Counted from the stretch's first letter, positions 25,095 to 34,694 are shown. The stretch: 64,000 bases of DNA from Novosphingobium sp. PhB165 (GCF_004341845.1 NZ_SLVB01000004.1:523280-587279); one strand, 5' to 3'. Numbers and translations: made by a program. The notes: generated by a model from the sequence alone, not told the origin.

Positions 25095-26375
25095 ATGGGC
25101 AAGGAATTCCGGCGGGCGGGCAAGGCGCTCACCCTGATGGCGATAGCGACGATGGCACCGATCGCGGCACAGGCCGCGCCGTCTCCCGAACAAGTGGCAG
25201 AGGCCGCGCTGCGCGCTGCGCCGGTCTGGGACGGCCACAACGACGTGCCGGAACAGTTGCGCGCGCGTCGGAAGAACATTCTGGCCGGGTTCGACTTCCG
25301 CGACACCACGAATACCGCCGATCCCGCCAAGGGCTGGCAGACCATGCACACGGACCTCACGCGGCTGCGCAAGGGCCATGTGGGCGCGCAGTTCTGGTCG
25401 GTCTACGTCTCGGCCTCGCTCGACGATCCGCACGCGGTGCAGGCGACGCTGGAACAGATCGACGTCGCCAAGCGCCTGATCGCGTCATACCCGCAGGACA
25501 TGCAGCTCGCCACCAGCGCCGCCGATGTCGAAAAGGCGATGAAGGCAGGCAAGATCGCCTCGCTGCTTGGCATGGAGGGCGGGCACTCGATCGGCGGTTC
25601 GCTCGGCGTGCTGCGGCAGATGTACGCGCTGGGCGCGCGTTACATGACGCTCACCCATTTCAAGAACACCGCCTGGGCCGACAGCGCCACCGACAAGCCG
25701 GAGCATGACGGCCTCACCGATTTCGGCCGCGACGTGGTGCGCGAGATGCAGCGCATCGGCATTCTCGTCGATCTCAGTCACACCAGCGAGGCGACCATGC
25801 GCGCCACTTTGGCGGTGGCGAAAGCGCCGGTGATGTTCAGCCACTCGAACGCGCGCGCGATCAACCACCATTCGCGCAATGTCTCGGACCCGGTGCTGAA
25901 GGCGGTGGCGGCCAATGGCGGCATCGTCATGGTCAATATCTTCCCGACATACGTGGTCGAGGAAACGCGCCAGTGGCTCGCCGCGCGCGCCGGGGAAAAG
26001 GCGCGGCAGGACGCGCTCAACATCGGCGATCCGGCGGCGGCGGAAGCGGCGCTGAAGGATTGGGAGACCGCGCATCCGATGCCGCGCGGCACGATCAAGG
26101 ACGTTGCCGACAATATCGATCACATCATCGCCGTGGCCGGGATCGACCATGTCGGCCTTGGCGGCGATTTCGACGGGGTGGAGACCACGGTTGTCGGCAT
26201 GGAGGATGTTTCGACGTATCCTGCACTCTTCGCCGAACTGGCGCGGCGGGGCCATTCGCAGGCCGATCTGGAGAAGATTTCGAGCGGCAACATGCTGCGG
26301 GTGATGAAGGCCGCCGAAGCTTACGCGGCAGCGCATCGCGGCGATCCGCCGATTGAATCGCCGACGACGTTCTGA
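25095..26375 (+). CDS. Membrane dipeptidase, peptidase family M19, exported
   Basis: A 426-residue zinc dipeptidase of the renal dipeptidase type. A signal peptide (about residues 1-28, ALTLMAIATMAPIAAQA) sends it to the periplasm. Zinc ligands are in WDGHNDVP near residue 45 and MEGGHSIGG near residue 162, with further ligands in DLSHTS and MFSHSNAR; substrate contact is by GLGGDFDGVE near residue 355. The family cleaves a range of dipeptides. ATG 25095 is chosen because it gives a clean signal peptide; a longer reading adds an unlikely leader. Confidence 0.93.
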   Translation: MGKEFRRAGKALTLMAIATMAPIAAQAAPSPEQVAEAALRAAPVWDGHNDVPEQLRARRKNILAGFDFRDTTNTADPAKGWQTMHTDLTRLRKGHVGAQFWSVYVSASLDDPHAVQATLEQIDVAKRLIASYPQDMQLATSAADVEKAMKAGKIASLLGMEGGHSIGGSLGVLRQMYALGARYMTLTHFKNTAWADSATDKPEHDGLTDFGRDVVREMQRIGILVDLSHTSEATMRATLAVAKAPVMFSHSNARAINHHSRNVSDPVLKAVAANGGIVMVNIFPTYVVEETRQWLAARAGEKARQDALNIGDPAAAEAALKDWETAHPMPRGTIKDVADNIDHIIAVAGIDHVGLGGDFDGVETTVVGMEDVSTYPALFAELARRGHSQADLEKISSGNMLRVMKAAEAYAAAHRGDPPIESPTTF

Positions 26376-26442
26376 AGGGGGGCAAAGCGTAAGACTGCCC
26401 CCTCAAGACCGCCCCACGCCAACCGTCGCCTATTTAAAACCC

Positions 26443-26532
26443 CGTCATCCCCGCGGAGGCGGGGATCCCGCTTCTTCTGTGCAGGGCGCGAGGTCGCCAA
26501 GAAGCGGGGCCCCCGCCTTCGCGGGGGCGACG
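26443..26532. repeat. Family A palindrome (copy 5)
   Basis: Inverted arms with variant bases (CCGCGGAGGCGGGG on the left). The next copy begins about 120 bases on, so the 446-base gap 26376-26821 is mostly repeat. The spacer between copies (26533-26651) contains a degenerate echo of the 3' end of the dipeptidase gene (see findings). Confidence 0.85.
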
Positions 26533-26651
26533 GAGTGGAGGCGACCGCCGAAGCGTACGCCGCAACCCATCGCAGCGATCCGCCAACTGAATCGCCGACA
26601 ACATTCTAACAGGCCCGGTTTTTCCGAACGGGAAAACGGCAGCTTATAACC

Positions 26652-26787
26652 CGTCGCCCCCGCGAAGGCGGGGGCCCCGCTTCCTTTTAAGCACGCAGAG
26701 ACGCAGAGAAGGCGATGTCGCACGCCCCCTCTGCGTCTCTGCGTGAATCGCAAAAAGCTGGGGGCCCGCTTTCGCGGGGGGCGACGG
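26652..26787. repeat. Family A palindrome with nested second palindrome (copy 6)
   Basis: As at 6556, the arms enclose ACGCAGAGACGCAGAGA and its complement TCTGCGTCTCTGCGTG. The right arm is degenerate (CCGCTTTCGCGGGGG). It ends 34 bases before the stop of a minus-strand gene. Confidence 0.8.
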
Positions 26788-26821
26788 CGTGGATGGCTCC
26801 CCATCGATTTTGGAAAGTAGG

Positions 26822-27025
26822 CTAGCTGCCCAGCGCATGTTCCTCGGCGGTCACCGGGTCGCCCTGCCGGGGCTGGTCCCAGATCGCGCGGCTGATCCAG
26901 ATCGCGGACATCGCCAGAACTGCCAGAATCAGTCCGAATATCAACATCCACCGCACCACATGCGGCGTGCTGCCCGAACGGGCTTCGTCGTCGTCGAGGT
27001 GAACTTCTTCGCCCAAGCGTTGCAT
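26822..27025 (-). CDS. Small single-pass membrane protein
   Basis: A 67-residue protein with an acidic N-terminus (LGEEVHLDDDEARSG) and one membrane segment, WMLIFGLILAVLAMSAIWIS (about residues 26-45). The tail is polar. ATG 27025 has GGGAGAG about 5 bases upstream. Function unknown. It is next to a second small membrane gene of similar layout at 27618, with a DUF1810 gene between them. Confidence 0.6.
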   Translation of the reverse strand: MQRLGEEVHLDDDEARSGSTPHVVRWMLIFGLILAVLAMSAIWISRAIWDQPRQGDPVTAEEHALGS

Positions 27026-27178
27026 CAAGGCTCTCCCGCAGGCTGGCAGCCTTCAAGGGCTGCCGAAGTGTACAAGTCTATGTACATGGGGCGCGTGTGC
27101 CGGGGCCAAGTGGCCACAGTGCATCATGGGCCGACCGATAAACGCGCGTGCATGCTCCCGGGTTCCCGCACGCGGTTT

Positions 27179-27625
27179 TCAGGCGGCGGGCGGCCGGTCG
27201 ATCAGGTGCAGCGTGCGCTCGTCGCGGCGGCCCGCGCAGAAGGCATCGAGGGCGCGGGCGAAGCGCTCGTTTCCGGGCGTCTTCCCCGGCCCGGCCGCCG
27301 CTTCGAACAGGGTCATCGAACTGCGGAACTTCATCGCGTCGATCTCGCCGAGGATGGCGGCCGCGCTGCGCTCGCCCGCCCAGCCGAGCATGGTGTCGGT
27401 GCATTCGTCCAGCCGCGCGCCCAGCACCGGATGCGCGAGGTAGGCGCGGGCTTCGGCAAGGTCTGCAATCGCATAGCGGCGCGCGGTCTCGCTCCGGCCC
27501 AGCCCGGCAATCTGGGGGAACACGAACCACATCCAGTGGCTGCACTTGGCGCCGTTTTCCAATTCGGCAACGATGTCCGGATAAATGGCCGCCTGCGCCG
27601 CGATGAAGCGTTCGAGGTCAGCCAT
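27179..27625 (-). CDS. DUF1810 family protein
   Basis: A 148-residue soluble protein of the DUF1810 family. The signature KCSHWMWFVFPQIAGLGRSETARRYAI is near residues 27-53 (His-Trp-x-Trp core), with YLAHPVLGARLDEC and EIDAMKFRSSMTLF following. Function of the family unknown. It overlaps the upstream gene at 27618 by eight bases, so the two are probably co-translated. Confidence 0.88.
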   Translation of the reverse strand: MADLERFIAAQAAIYPDIVAELENGAKCSHWMWFVFPQIAGLGRSETARRYAIADLAEARAYLAHPVLGARLDECTDTMLGWAGERSAAAILGEIDAMKFRSSMTLFEAAAGPGKTPGNERFARALDAFCAGRRDERTLHLIDRPPAA

Positions 27626-27860
27626 TTAGACCGGCGCTCGAAAGCAAGGTCTTGGAAGGTTTCGATTTGTGCGCGGCCGGTTGGTCAAGGCCGTCTTCCT
27701 GTTCGACGGCGCGCTCGTTGGACTCGTCCAGCACCCGCATCGCGTGGATCACGCCGATTACCGCAAGCACGACGACGGAGAGCGTGAAGCTGAGAAGCAG
27801 GACCGTGCGAACCGCCGCCGGCATGGGTTCGGCGCGCGGGAGTTGCTGTTTTCGACGCAT
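27618..27860 (-). CDS. Small single-pass membrane protein
   Basis: An 80-residue protein with a basic N-terminus (MRRKQQLPRAEP), one membrane segment VLLLSFTLSVVVLAVIGVIH (about residues 20-39) and a charged C-terminal tail. The start is uncertain; longer readings reach 27938. It overlaps the DUF1810 gene, which suggests an operon. Function unknown. Confidence 0.55.
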   Translation of the reverse strand: MRRKQQLPRAEPMPAAVRTVLLLSFTLSVVVLAVIGVIHAMRVLDESNERAVEQEDGLDQPAAHKSKPSKTLLSSAGLNG

Positions 27861-27993
27861 GTCCTCATGGCGAGCCTCTTTACCGCCTGTGTCCATGGAT
27901 GCGAATCCCGTTCGTGGGCCTCTCTGACCGGAGGCCACATTGCGTGTTCAACGCATTGAGAGACGGGGCGTTCCGTGGGTTTCGGACATAAAA

Positions 27994-28023
27994 AAGGCCG
28001 GATGCTTCGGCATCCGGCCTTTT
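27994..28023. terminator. Terminator of dapD
   Basis: AAGGCCGGATGC-TTCG-GCATCCGGCCTT with A and T runs outside. It lies about 20 bases past the dapD stop on the minus strand and also faces the preceding genes. Confidence 0.9.
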
Positions 28024-28044
28024 CGAAATTCGCGCTGAGGCGGA

Positions 28045-28881
<837 letters not shown>

Positions 28882-28989
28882 GTTCGCGTCTCCTGAATTC
28901 TGTTCGTCCGCGCGCCTAGAAGCTGCGGCCGGGCAGGACAAGTAAGAAGGGTGGGGGAGTGATAAGCATCCCCTCCGCCGCTGTTTACG

Positions 28990-29643
28990 TCAGGGCTTCA
29001 TCAGCTCGCGGACGAAGCCGATCAGGCCGGTCTGGCGCGCGCGGCGCATGCGTTCGGCGGCGAGGATCATCTTCACCTTCTCGAAGCAGGCCTCGATATC
29101 GTCGTTGACGACAACGTAGTCATAGCCGTCCCAGTGGCTGATTTCCGAGCGGGCGCGCTCCATGCGGGCGGCGATCACATCGGCGCTGTCGGTCCCGCGC
29201 CCGGTCAGGCGGCGGCGCAGTTCATCGATGCTGGGCGGCAGCAGGAACACGCGGACAACGTCGCGTTCGAGCTTCTGGTAGAGCTGCTGCGTGCCCTGCC
29301 AGTCGATGTCGAACAGGTAGTCCTGCCCGTCCTTCAGCCCGGCTTTCACGTGTGCCTTGGGGGTGCCGTAGGAATGGCCGAACACGGTGGCCCATTCGAG
29401 GAACTCGCCTTCGTCCGCCATGTGGTCGAACTCGTCCTGCGAGACGAAAAAGTAGTCCTTGCCATGGACTTCGCCGGGCCGGGGCGGGCGCGTGGTGCAG
29501 GAAACCGAGTTGCAGATGTGCGAATCGTGCTCAAGCAACATGCGCGAAATCGTCGTCTTCCCCGCGCCGGAGGGCGAGGACATGATGAGCATAAGGCCGC
29601 GCCGGGCCAGCGTATCGGCGGGGTTTTCGGGAGAATTGACCAT
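28990..29643 (-). CDS. gmk: Guanylate kinase
   Basis: Converts GMP to GDP with ATP. The 217-residue protein has the P-loop SSPSGAGKTTISRML near residues 22-36, the GMP-binding VSCTTRPPRPGE and GKDYFFVSQDEF near residues 47-72 and the lid region RLTGRGTDSADVIAARM. It lies upstream of dapD on the same strand, about 110 bases away. Confidence 0.97.
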   Translation of the reverse strand: MVNSPENPADTLARRGLMLIMSSPSGAGKTTISRMLLEHDSHICNSVSCTTRPPRPGEVHGKDYFFVSQDEFDHMADEGEFLEWATVFGHSYGTPKAHVKAGLKDGQDYLFDIDWQGTQQLYQKLERDVVRVFLLPPSIDELRRRLTGRGTDSADVIAARMERARSEISHWDGYDYVVVNDDIEACFEKVKMILAAERMRRARQTGLIGFVRELMKP

Positions 29644-29707
29644 GCACCCCGATGCCGATGCATGACTTGCAAATCAAGAGGGGAGTGGGCCGGTGCCGCG
29701 GCGAATC

Positions 29708-30199
29708 TCAGCCTTCCTTGCCGTCCTCTGCCATCTCGGCCAGCGCCAGTTCGCCCCTTGCCCGGGCCTTGCGGGCGCGTGATCGATCGTAGAGTGTTTT
29801 CGCGGCAAGCCCGCCCACCACCACGATGGCGCCGGGCACCGAAGTCAGTGCGACTCTTGCAAGCAGGCCCTGAACCAGCGATTCGCCGAGCGAGCGGCCC
29901 TTGAGGATCGATGCGGCCTTCTTCGGCGCATAGTCCTGCCGCAGCAGCGCATGCTCCACCGCGCGGCGGGCAATGGCGGCGCCCCCGCGCAGGGCGATAT
30001 CGGCAATGACGAGATTGGTGGCAGGATTGGGGCTGGGACCATGCAGGTCATCCGCCTTGCCCCGGATCCGGCGCTTTTTTCTGGGCTTTCCGCCCTCGGG
30101 AGCGGTCCCGGTAGCAGCATCGGCGGGAGCGGCTACGGCCCCGTTGGCCCGCCGCTCCGTTTCGTCCTCGATCGCACGCTGCAATTTACCCGAGGCCAT
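29708..30199 (-). CDS. Conserved hypothetical protein with a hydrophobic C-terminal segment
   Basis: A 163-residue protein. The first 50 residues are basic and disordered (GGKPRKKRRIRGKADDLHG). A helical middle part (NLVIADIALRGGAAIARRAV) is followed by a hydrophobic stretch VPGAIVVVGGLAAKTLYD near residue 120 and a basic tail. No family is recognised. It lies in the sspB to gmk run. Confidence 0.6.
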   Translation of the reverse strand: MASGKLQRAIEDETERRANGAVAAPADAATGTAPEGGKPRKKRRIRGKADDLHGPSPNPATNLVIADIALRGGAAIARRAVEHALLRQDYAPKKAASILKGRSLGESLVQGLLARVALTSVPGAIVVVGGLAAKTLYDRSRARKARARGELALAEMAEDGKEG

Positions 30200-30232
30200 C
30201 GTTTCGCCTTCCCGGGCTGCCGGCCCGCTGCG

Positions 30233-30736
30233 TTACTTCTTTTTCCCGAAGTCGACCGAAACGACGTTCGAACCGTCTTCACTGGGAGTAATGCGCGCGG
30301 CGACGTCCCGTTCCGCGTCGTTGCCGGGTTCCACGGTGGGTTCGTCGTCGAACTCGTCGTCCGAGATCGCCTGGAACTGGAGCCCGAAGTCCACCGCCGG
30401 ATCGACGAAAGCGGTGATCGCCGAGAACGGCACCACCAGATTCGACGGCCGCTGGTTGAAGCTGAGGCTGACCGAAAAGCCCTGTTCACCCACCGAAAGG
30501 TCCCAGAACTTGTTCTGAAGCACGATCGTCATCTCGTCCGGGAATCGGGCGCGCAATTCCGTGGGAATCGAGACTCCCGGCGCTCCGGTCTTGAACGTGA
30601 TGTAGAAGTGATGGCCCCCCGGAAGGTTGCCGCCAGAGGCTTCGACCTGGCCTAGCACGCGGCCGACGACGGCGCGCAGGGCCTCCTGGACGATCTCGTC
30701 GTAGGGGATCAGGCTGTCTTGAGGCGTATCGTTCAT
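30233..30736 (-). CDS. sspB: SspB-type ClpXP adaptor
   Basis: A 167-residue protein of the alphaproteobacterial SspB group, which tethers ssrA-tagged and other substrates to ClpXP. The substrate-binding domain is about residues 1-120: HHFYITFKTGAPGVSIP, EMTIVLQNKFWDL and FSVSLSFNQRPSNLVVPF are conserved. After an acidic, flexible linker the C-terminal NVVSVDFGKKK matches the XB peptide that docks ClpX. Cytosolic. The gene is divergent from hisB. Confidence 0.9.
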   Translation of the reverse strand: MNDTPQDSLIPYDEIVQEALRAVVGRVLGQVEASGGNLPGGHHFYITFKTGAPGVSIPTELRARFPDEMTIVLQNKFWDLSVGEQGFSVSLSFNQRPSNLVVPFSAITAFVDPAVDFGLQFQAISDDEFDDEPTVEPGNDAERDVAARITPSEDGSNVVSVDFGKKK

Positions 30737-30930
30737 CGCGCCCTAGGTGCTTATGCTTCACCGGTCGGTCAAGCATGTTCGACTATAAAATAGCATAACC
30801 CGTCGGGTTTTCCCTAGGTCGTTTTGAGGGAAGGGCCGTGCAGGGGATGATTTGCGGGAACGAAGATTGCTTGCGCGGGCGGCCATGCGCACAATTGATT
30901 CCGTGCGACAGAGGTCTATAGGCCCTTCGC

Positions 30931-31533
30931 ATGCGCACCGCCTCGATCAATCGCAAGACCCACGAGACCCAGATTGCGGTCTCGGTCAATCTCGACGGCA
31001 CCGGGACTTATGACGTCTCGACCGGGATCGGATTCCTCGATCACATGATCGAGCAGTTCTCGCGCCATTCGCTGATCGACATCACCTGCCATATCCAGGG
31101 CGACCTCCACGTGGACCAGCACCACACGACCGAGGACAGCGCCATCGCCATCGGCCAGGCCATCAGCCAGGCCCTGGGCGACAAGGCGGGAATCGGCCGT
31201 TACGGCGATGTCCACTCGCCGATGGACGAGGCGCTTTCGCGCGTCTCGCTGGACATTTCGGGGCGTCCCTATCTGGTCTGGAAGGCCGAATTCACCCAGC
31301 CCAAGCTGGGCGAGTTCGACACCGAGCTGGTCGAACACTGGTTCCACTCGATTTCGCAGGCCGTGGGCATCACGCTCCATATCGAGCAGCTTTACGGCAC
31401 CAACAACCACCACATCTGCGAAGGCATCTTCAAGGGCTTTGCCCGCGCGATGCGTTCGGCGGTGGAACTGGACCCGCGCAAGGGCGGGGCAATCCCCTCG
31501 ACCAAGGGCATTCTCGGCGGAGACACTCTCTAA
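30931..31533 (+). CDS. hisB: Imidazoleglycerol-phosphate dehydratase
   Basis: HisB dehydrates imidazoleglycerol phosphate, step six of histidine synthesis. The 200-residue monofunctional form has two metal-binding repeats: [17 protein letters not shown] and [18 protein letters not shown] near residues 33-80, and the second half [16 protein letters not shown] near residue 150. It heads the his cluster. Its stop overlaps the ATG of the following YciI-like gene (TAATG, 31531-31535). Confidence 0.97.
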   Translation: MRTASINRKTHETQIAVSVNLDGTGTYDVSTGIGFLDHMIEQFSRHSLIDITCHIQGDLHVDQHHTTEDSAIAIGQAISQALGDKAGIGRYGDVHSPMDEALSRVSLDISGRPYLVWKAEFTQPKLGEFDTELVEHWFHSISQAVGITLHIEQLYGTNNHHICEGIFKGFARAMRSAVELDPRKGGAIPSTKGILGGDTL

Positions 31534-31826
31534 TGGCACTCTTCATCTTCTCGCTGCGCTACATCGCGCCCGTCGAACAGGTCGATGCGCTGCTGGACGA
31601 GCACGTGGACTGGCTGCGGGCCAACCACGCCGCCGGTCGCTTCGTTGGCTGGGGCCGCAAGGTCCCGCGTGAAGGCGGCATCATTTTGGCCAAGGGCGAC
31701 AGCCGCGAGGCGATGGTCGCGCTGGCCGCCACCGATCCCTTCGTGGCCGGCGTCGTTGCCGAAGTCGAAGTGATCGAATGGGCGCCGGGCTTCCTGGACG
31801 ACAGCGTGGCCGGTCTGGCCGGATGA
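31533..31826 (+). CDS. YciI-like protein inside the his operon
   Basis: A 97-residue YCII-family protein. It starts [20 protein letters not shown] and has WLRANHAAGRFVGWGRKVPR and ATDPFVAGVVAEVEVIEWAPGF, the usual family arrangement. It overlaps hisB at its start and hisH at its end (ATGA at 31823-31826), so its translation is locked to both enzymes. It has no known part in histidine synthesis. A second copy of the family is at 15927. Confidence 0.88.
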   Translation: MALFIFSLRYIAPVEQVDALLDEHVDWLRANHAAGRFVGWGRKVPREGGIILAKGDSREAMVALAATDPFVAGVVAEVEVIEWAPGFLDDSVAGLAG

Positions 31827-32461
31827 CGGGAGGCAGGCAGACTCTGGCGCTGATCGATTACGGCGCGGGTAACCTGCATTCGGTGGCCAACGCGCTGCAC
31901 GCGGCCGGGGCCGAGAACGTGGCGATCACGGCGAATCCCGATGTCGTGCGCGCGGCCGACCGCATCGTGCTGCCGGGCGTCGGCTCGTTCCGCGCCTGCG
32001 CCGAAGGGCTCTGGGGCATTCCCGGCATGGTCGAGGCGATGAACGAGCGCGTTCACGTGGGCGGCGCGCCGTTCCTCGGTATCTGCGTGGGCATGCAACT
32101 GCTCGCCACGCGCGGGCTGGAGCATGGCGTGACCAAGGGGCTCGACTGGATCGGCGGGCAAGTCCAGCTGATCGAGCGCACCGATCCCGCGATCAAGATC
32201 CCGCACATGGGCTGGAACGATGTCTCGCTGGGCCGCAAGGACCCGGCGCAGGGCCTGATCGATCCGGGCGAGGCCTATTTCCTGCACTCCTACCACTTCC
32301 AGCCCGACGACGGCGCGCATGTGGCGGCGATGACCGACCATGGCGGCGGCCTTGTCGCGGCAGTGGCGAAGGACAATGTCGTGGGCGTGCAGTTCCATCC
32401 GGAAAAGAGTCAGGCTTATGGGCTTTCGCTGCTGGCGCGGTTTCTGGAATGGAAGCCGTGA
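31823..32461 (+). CDS. hisH: Imidazole glycerol phosphate synthase, glutaminase subunit HisH
   Basis: HisH makes ammonia from glutamine and channels it to HisF. The 212-residue protein has the start DYGAGNLHSVANALHAAG, the oxyanion PGVGSFRACAEG, the nucleophile elbow FLGICVGMQLLATRG near residue 85 and the His/Glu pair in VGVQFHPEKSQAYG near residue 190. ATG 31823 overlaps the YciI stop. A family C repeat and hisA follow. Confidence 0.96.
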   Translation: MTGGRQTLALIDYGAGNLHSVANALHAAGAENVAITANPDVVRAADRIVLPGVGSFRACAEGLWGIPGMVEAMNERVHVGGAPFLGICVGMQLLATRGLEHGVTKGLDWIGGQVQLIERTDPAIKIPHMGWNDVSLGRKDPAQGLIDPGEAYFLHSYHFQPDDGAHVAAMTDHGGGLVAAVAKDNVVGVQFHPEKSQAYGLSLLARFLEWKP

Positions 32462-32485
32462 GCGCGCCTTGCCTCAGGGGGCTTC

Positions 32486-32592
32486 GATGCTTCGACGGGC
32501 TCAGCACTCAGCCTGAGCGGGACGCAAGCGGTGCTTTGCCGGGAAATCCGGAATACTCCCAAAATCCGCTCAGGCTGAGCTTGTCGAAGCCC
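32486..32592. repeat. Extragenic repeat, family C inverted pair
   Basis: GCTTCGACGGGCTCAGCACT-type and CCGCTCAGGCTGAGCTTGTC arms, inverted and about 45 bases apart, fill the 163-base gap between hisH and hisA. It may form a stem in the his mRNA and could change expression of the distal genes. Confidence 0.75.
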
Positions 32593-32624
32593 ATCCGCCG
32601 CCCTCAGACCCTCAGGATCGCAAG

Positions 32625-33356
32625 ATGATCGTATTCCCCGCCATCGACCTCAAGCAAGGTCAGGTCGTGCGCCTTGCCGAAGGCGATATGGACCGCGCCA
32701 CCGTCTACGGAGACAACCCGGCCGCGCAGGCGATGATGTTTGCCGAGGCGGGCTCGCAATACCTCCACGTGGTCGATCTCGACGGTTCCTTTGCGGGCCG
32801 GGCCGAGAACCGCGAGGCGGTGGAAGCCATCCTTGAAGCGTTCCCCGGCCACGTCCAGCTCGGCGGCGGCATCCGCACCCGCGAAGCGGTTGCAGGCTGG
32901 TTCGACCTCGGCGTCAGCCGCATCGTCATGGGCACCGCCGCACTGAAGGACCCGCAGTTCGTCAAGGATATGGCGAAGGAATATCCCGGCGGCATCGTCG
33001 TCGCCGTGGACGCGCGCGACGGCATGGTCGCGACCGAGGGCTGGGCGGAAGTCTCCGACGTTTCGATCGTCGACATGGCCCGCCGGTTCGAGGATGCGGG
33101 CGTCGCCAGCCTGCTGTTCACCGACATCGGCCGCGACGGCCTGCTCAAGGGCTGCAATATCGAGGCGACCGTCGATCTCGCGCGCCAGACCGACCTGCCG
33201 GTGATCGCCAGCGGCGGCGTGAAGGGCCTCGACGATATCCGCATGCTGGCGCTCCACGCCCGCGACGGCATTGAAGGCGTCATCACCGGCCGCGCGCTCT
33301 ACGACGGGCGTCTGGACCTTGCCGCCGCCATCCAGATGGCCGAGCGCGAGGGGTGA
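32625..33356 (+). CDS. hisA: Phosphoribosylformimino-5-aminoimidazole carboxamide ribotide isomerase HisA
   Basis: HisA isomerises ProFAR to PRFAR. The 243-residue TIM barrel starts MIVFPAIDLKQGQVVRLAEG with the catalytic Asp near residue 8; the phosphate sites are in QLGGGIRTREAV near residue 83 and VIASGGVKGLDDIR near residue 193, and a second catalytic Asp is in FTDIGRDG near residue 130. It follows hisH after a repeat block and precedes a small membrane gene. Confidence 0.97.
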   Translation: MIVFPAIDLKQGQVVRLAEGDMDRATVYGDNPAAQAMMFAEAGSQYLHVVDLDGSFAGRAENREAVEAILEAFPGHVQLGGGIRTREAVAGWFDLGVSRIVMGTAALKDPQFVKDMAKEYPGGIVVAVDARDGMVATEGWAEVSDVSIVDMARRFEDAGVASLLFTDIGRDGLLKGCNIEATVDLARQTDLPVIASGGVKGLDDIRMLALHARDGIEGVITGRALYDGRLDLAAAIQMAEREG

Positions 33357-33387
33357 GCGCGATAAGCGCCGCCTTGGTGGTCCTGGT

Positions 33388-33633
33388 ATGAACGACGCGC
33401 GCGTGGCGGGAATCATGGCGCTTGCCGTGCTTCTCTATTCGGTATGGCTGACGGTGCAGGACTGGCGGGAGGGCAAGGCCCGCCTGCTGATCTTCAGCCG
33501 TCGCCGCAATCCGGTCTCGATCGAGCGGGCCACCGATCCGCGCCGTTTCCAGCACTATTGCGCGTTCAATGCGGCGGTCTATCTGGTGGGGATCGCCGGC
33601 AGTCTCTATCTCATCATCAAGCCCCAAGGGTGA
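33388..33633 (+). CDS. Small membrane protein between hisA and hisF
   Basis: An 81-residue protein with two hydrophobic segments, [20 protein letters not shown] (about residues 6-25) and [20 protein letters not shown] (about residues 60-79). The middle loop is basic ([15 protein letters not shown]). No family is recognised. It starts 31 bases after hisA and ends four bases before the hisF ATG, so it is part of the his operon by position. Whether it has to do with histidine is unknown. Confidence 0.65.
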   Translation: MNDARVAGIMALAVLLYSVWLTVQDWREGKARLLIFSRRRNPVSIERATDPRRFQHYCAFNAAVYLVGIAGSLYLIIKPQG

Positions 33634-33637
33634 TTTC

Positions 33638-34399
33638 ATGACCGTTCGTATCCGCGTCATCCCCTGCCTCGACGTTGCCAACGGGCGCGTGGTGAAGGGC
33701 GTGAATTTCGTCGACCTGATCGATGCCGGTGATCCGGTCGAGCAGGCGCGCGCCTATGACAGGGCCGGCGCGGATGAGCTGTGCTTCCTCGACATTTCCG
33801 CCAGCCACGAAGGGCGCGGCACCTTGCTCGACGTGGTGCAGCGCACGGCCGAGGTCTGCTTCATGCCGCTGACCGTCGGCGGCGGCGTGCGTGCGGTGGA
33901 AGATGCCCGCGCGCTGCTGCTGGCGGGGGCCGACAAGGTGGCGGTGAATTCCGCCGCCGTCTCGCGCCCCGAAGTGGTGGCGGATATCGCCGAGCGGTTC
34001 GGCTCGCAGTGCATCGTCGCCTCGGTGGACGCCCGCAAGGTGGCACCGGGCAAGTGGGAGATCTTCACCCACGGCGGCCGCAAGGCGACCGGGATCGATG
34101 CGCTCGAACACGCGGTGAAGCTGGCCGATTACGGCGCAGGCGAACTGCTCGTCACCTCGATGGACGGGGACGGCACGCAGAACGGCTACGACCTCGAACT
34201 GACCCGGCTGATCGCGGAGAGCGTCTCGGTGCCGGTGATCGCCAGCGGCGGGGTCGGCAATCTCGACCACCTCGTGGCGGGCGTGACCGAGGGCAAGGCG
34301 AGCGCGGTGCTGGCCGCCTCGATCTTCCACTTCGGCAAGCACTCGATTTCGGAAGCGCACGCCGCCTTGCGCGCGGCGGGGCTTCCGGCGCGGGGTTAG
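33638..34399 (+). CDS. hisF: Imidazole glycerol phosphate synthase, cyclase subunit HisF
   Basis: HisF closes the imidazole ring using ammonia from HisH. The 253-residue TIM barrel has the catalytic Asp in [17 protein letters not shown] near residue 11, the second catalytic Asp in [13 protein letters not shown] near residue 130 and phosphate loops in [13 protein letters not shown] near residue 82 and [12 protein letters not shown] near residue 200. It is preceded by the small membrane gene and followed by a gap holding a PEP-CTERM-like microprotein and then hisE. Confidence 0.97.
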   Translation: MTVRIRVIPCLDVANGRVVKGVNFVDLIDAGDPVEQARAYDRAGADELCFLDISASHEGRGTLLDVVQRTAEVCFMPLTVGGGVRAVEDARALLLAGADKVAVNSAAVSRPEVVADIAERFGSQCIVASVDARKVAPGKWEIFTHGGRKATGIDALEHAVKLADYGAGELLVTSMDGDGTQNGYDLELTRLIAESVSVPVIASGGVGNLDHLVAGVTEGKASAVLAASIFHFGKHSISEAHAALRAAGLPARG

Positions 34400-34517
34400 A
34401 TCGTAACCATTCGCTAAATAGCTGGCCCGTAACGGGACGGTGCCCCATGACAGCTTGCCGGACGGGCCGCGGGCCCGCAATCGTTAGCAGCCTGTTGGAA
34501 TTGCCGGAGTCCCCCCG

Positions 34518-34694
34518 TTGCCGCGCTTGACCTGCCATTTCTGTCTGATCGCGGCGGCCGTGCTTGCGCCCAGCCCCGCGTTCGCTGCCGACGTTGCCGT
34601 CCTGCCCGAACCGAGCGGCCTTGTGCTGCTGGGCATCGGCGTCGCCGGGGTCTGGCTCGGCCGCCGTTTTTCGCGCGGCAAGGACAAGGATTAA
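34518..34694 (+). CDS. PEP-CTERM-like microprotein
   Basis: A 58-codon gene with a TTG start and a GGAG site 8 bases upstream. The first 24 residues (LTCHFCLIAAAVLAPSPAFA) look like a signal peptide; the rest reads DVAVLPEPSGLVLLGIGVAG followed by VWLGRRFSRGKDKD. That is the three-part PEP-CTERM signal: a PEP box, a hydrophobic helix and a basic tail. PEP-CTERM proteins are processed by exosortase and go to the outer surface. Here almost nothing would remain after both signals are removed, so the peptide is either a bare sorting signal, a remnant, or a small membrane protein. Position between hisF and hisE is odd. Confidence 0.55.
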   Translation: MPRLTCHFCLIAAAVLAPSPAFAADVAVLPEPSGLVLLGIGVAGVWLGRRFSRGKDKD

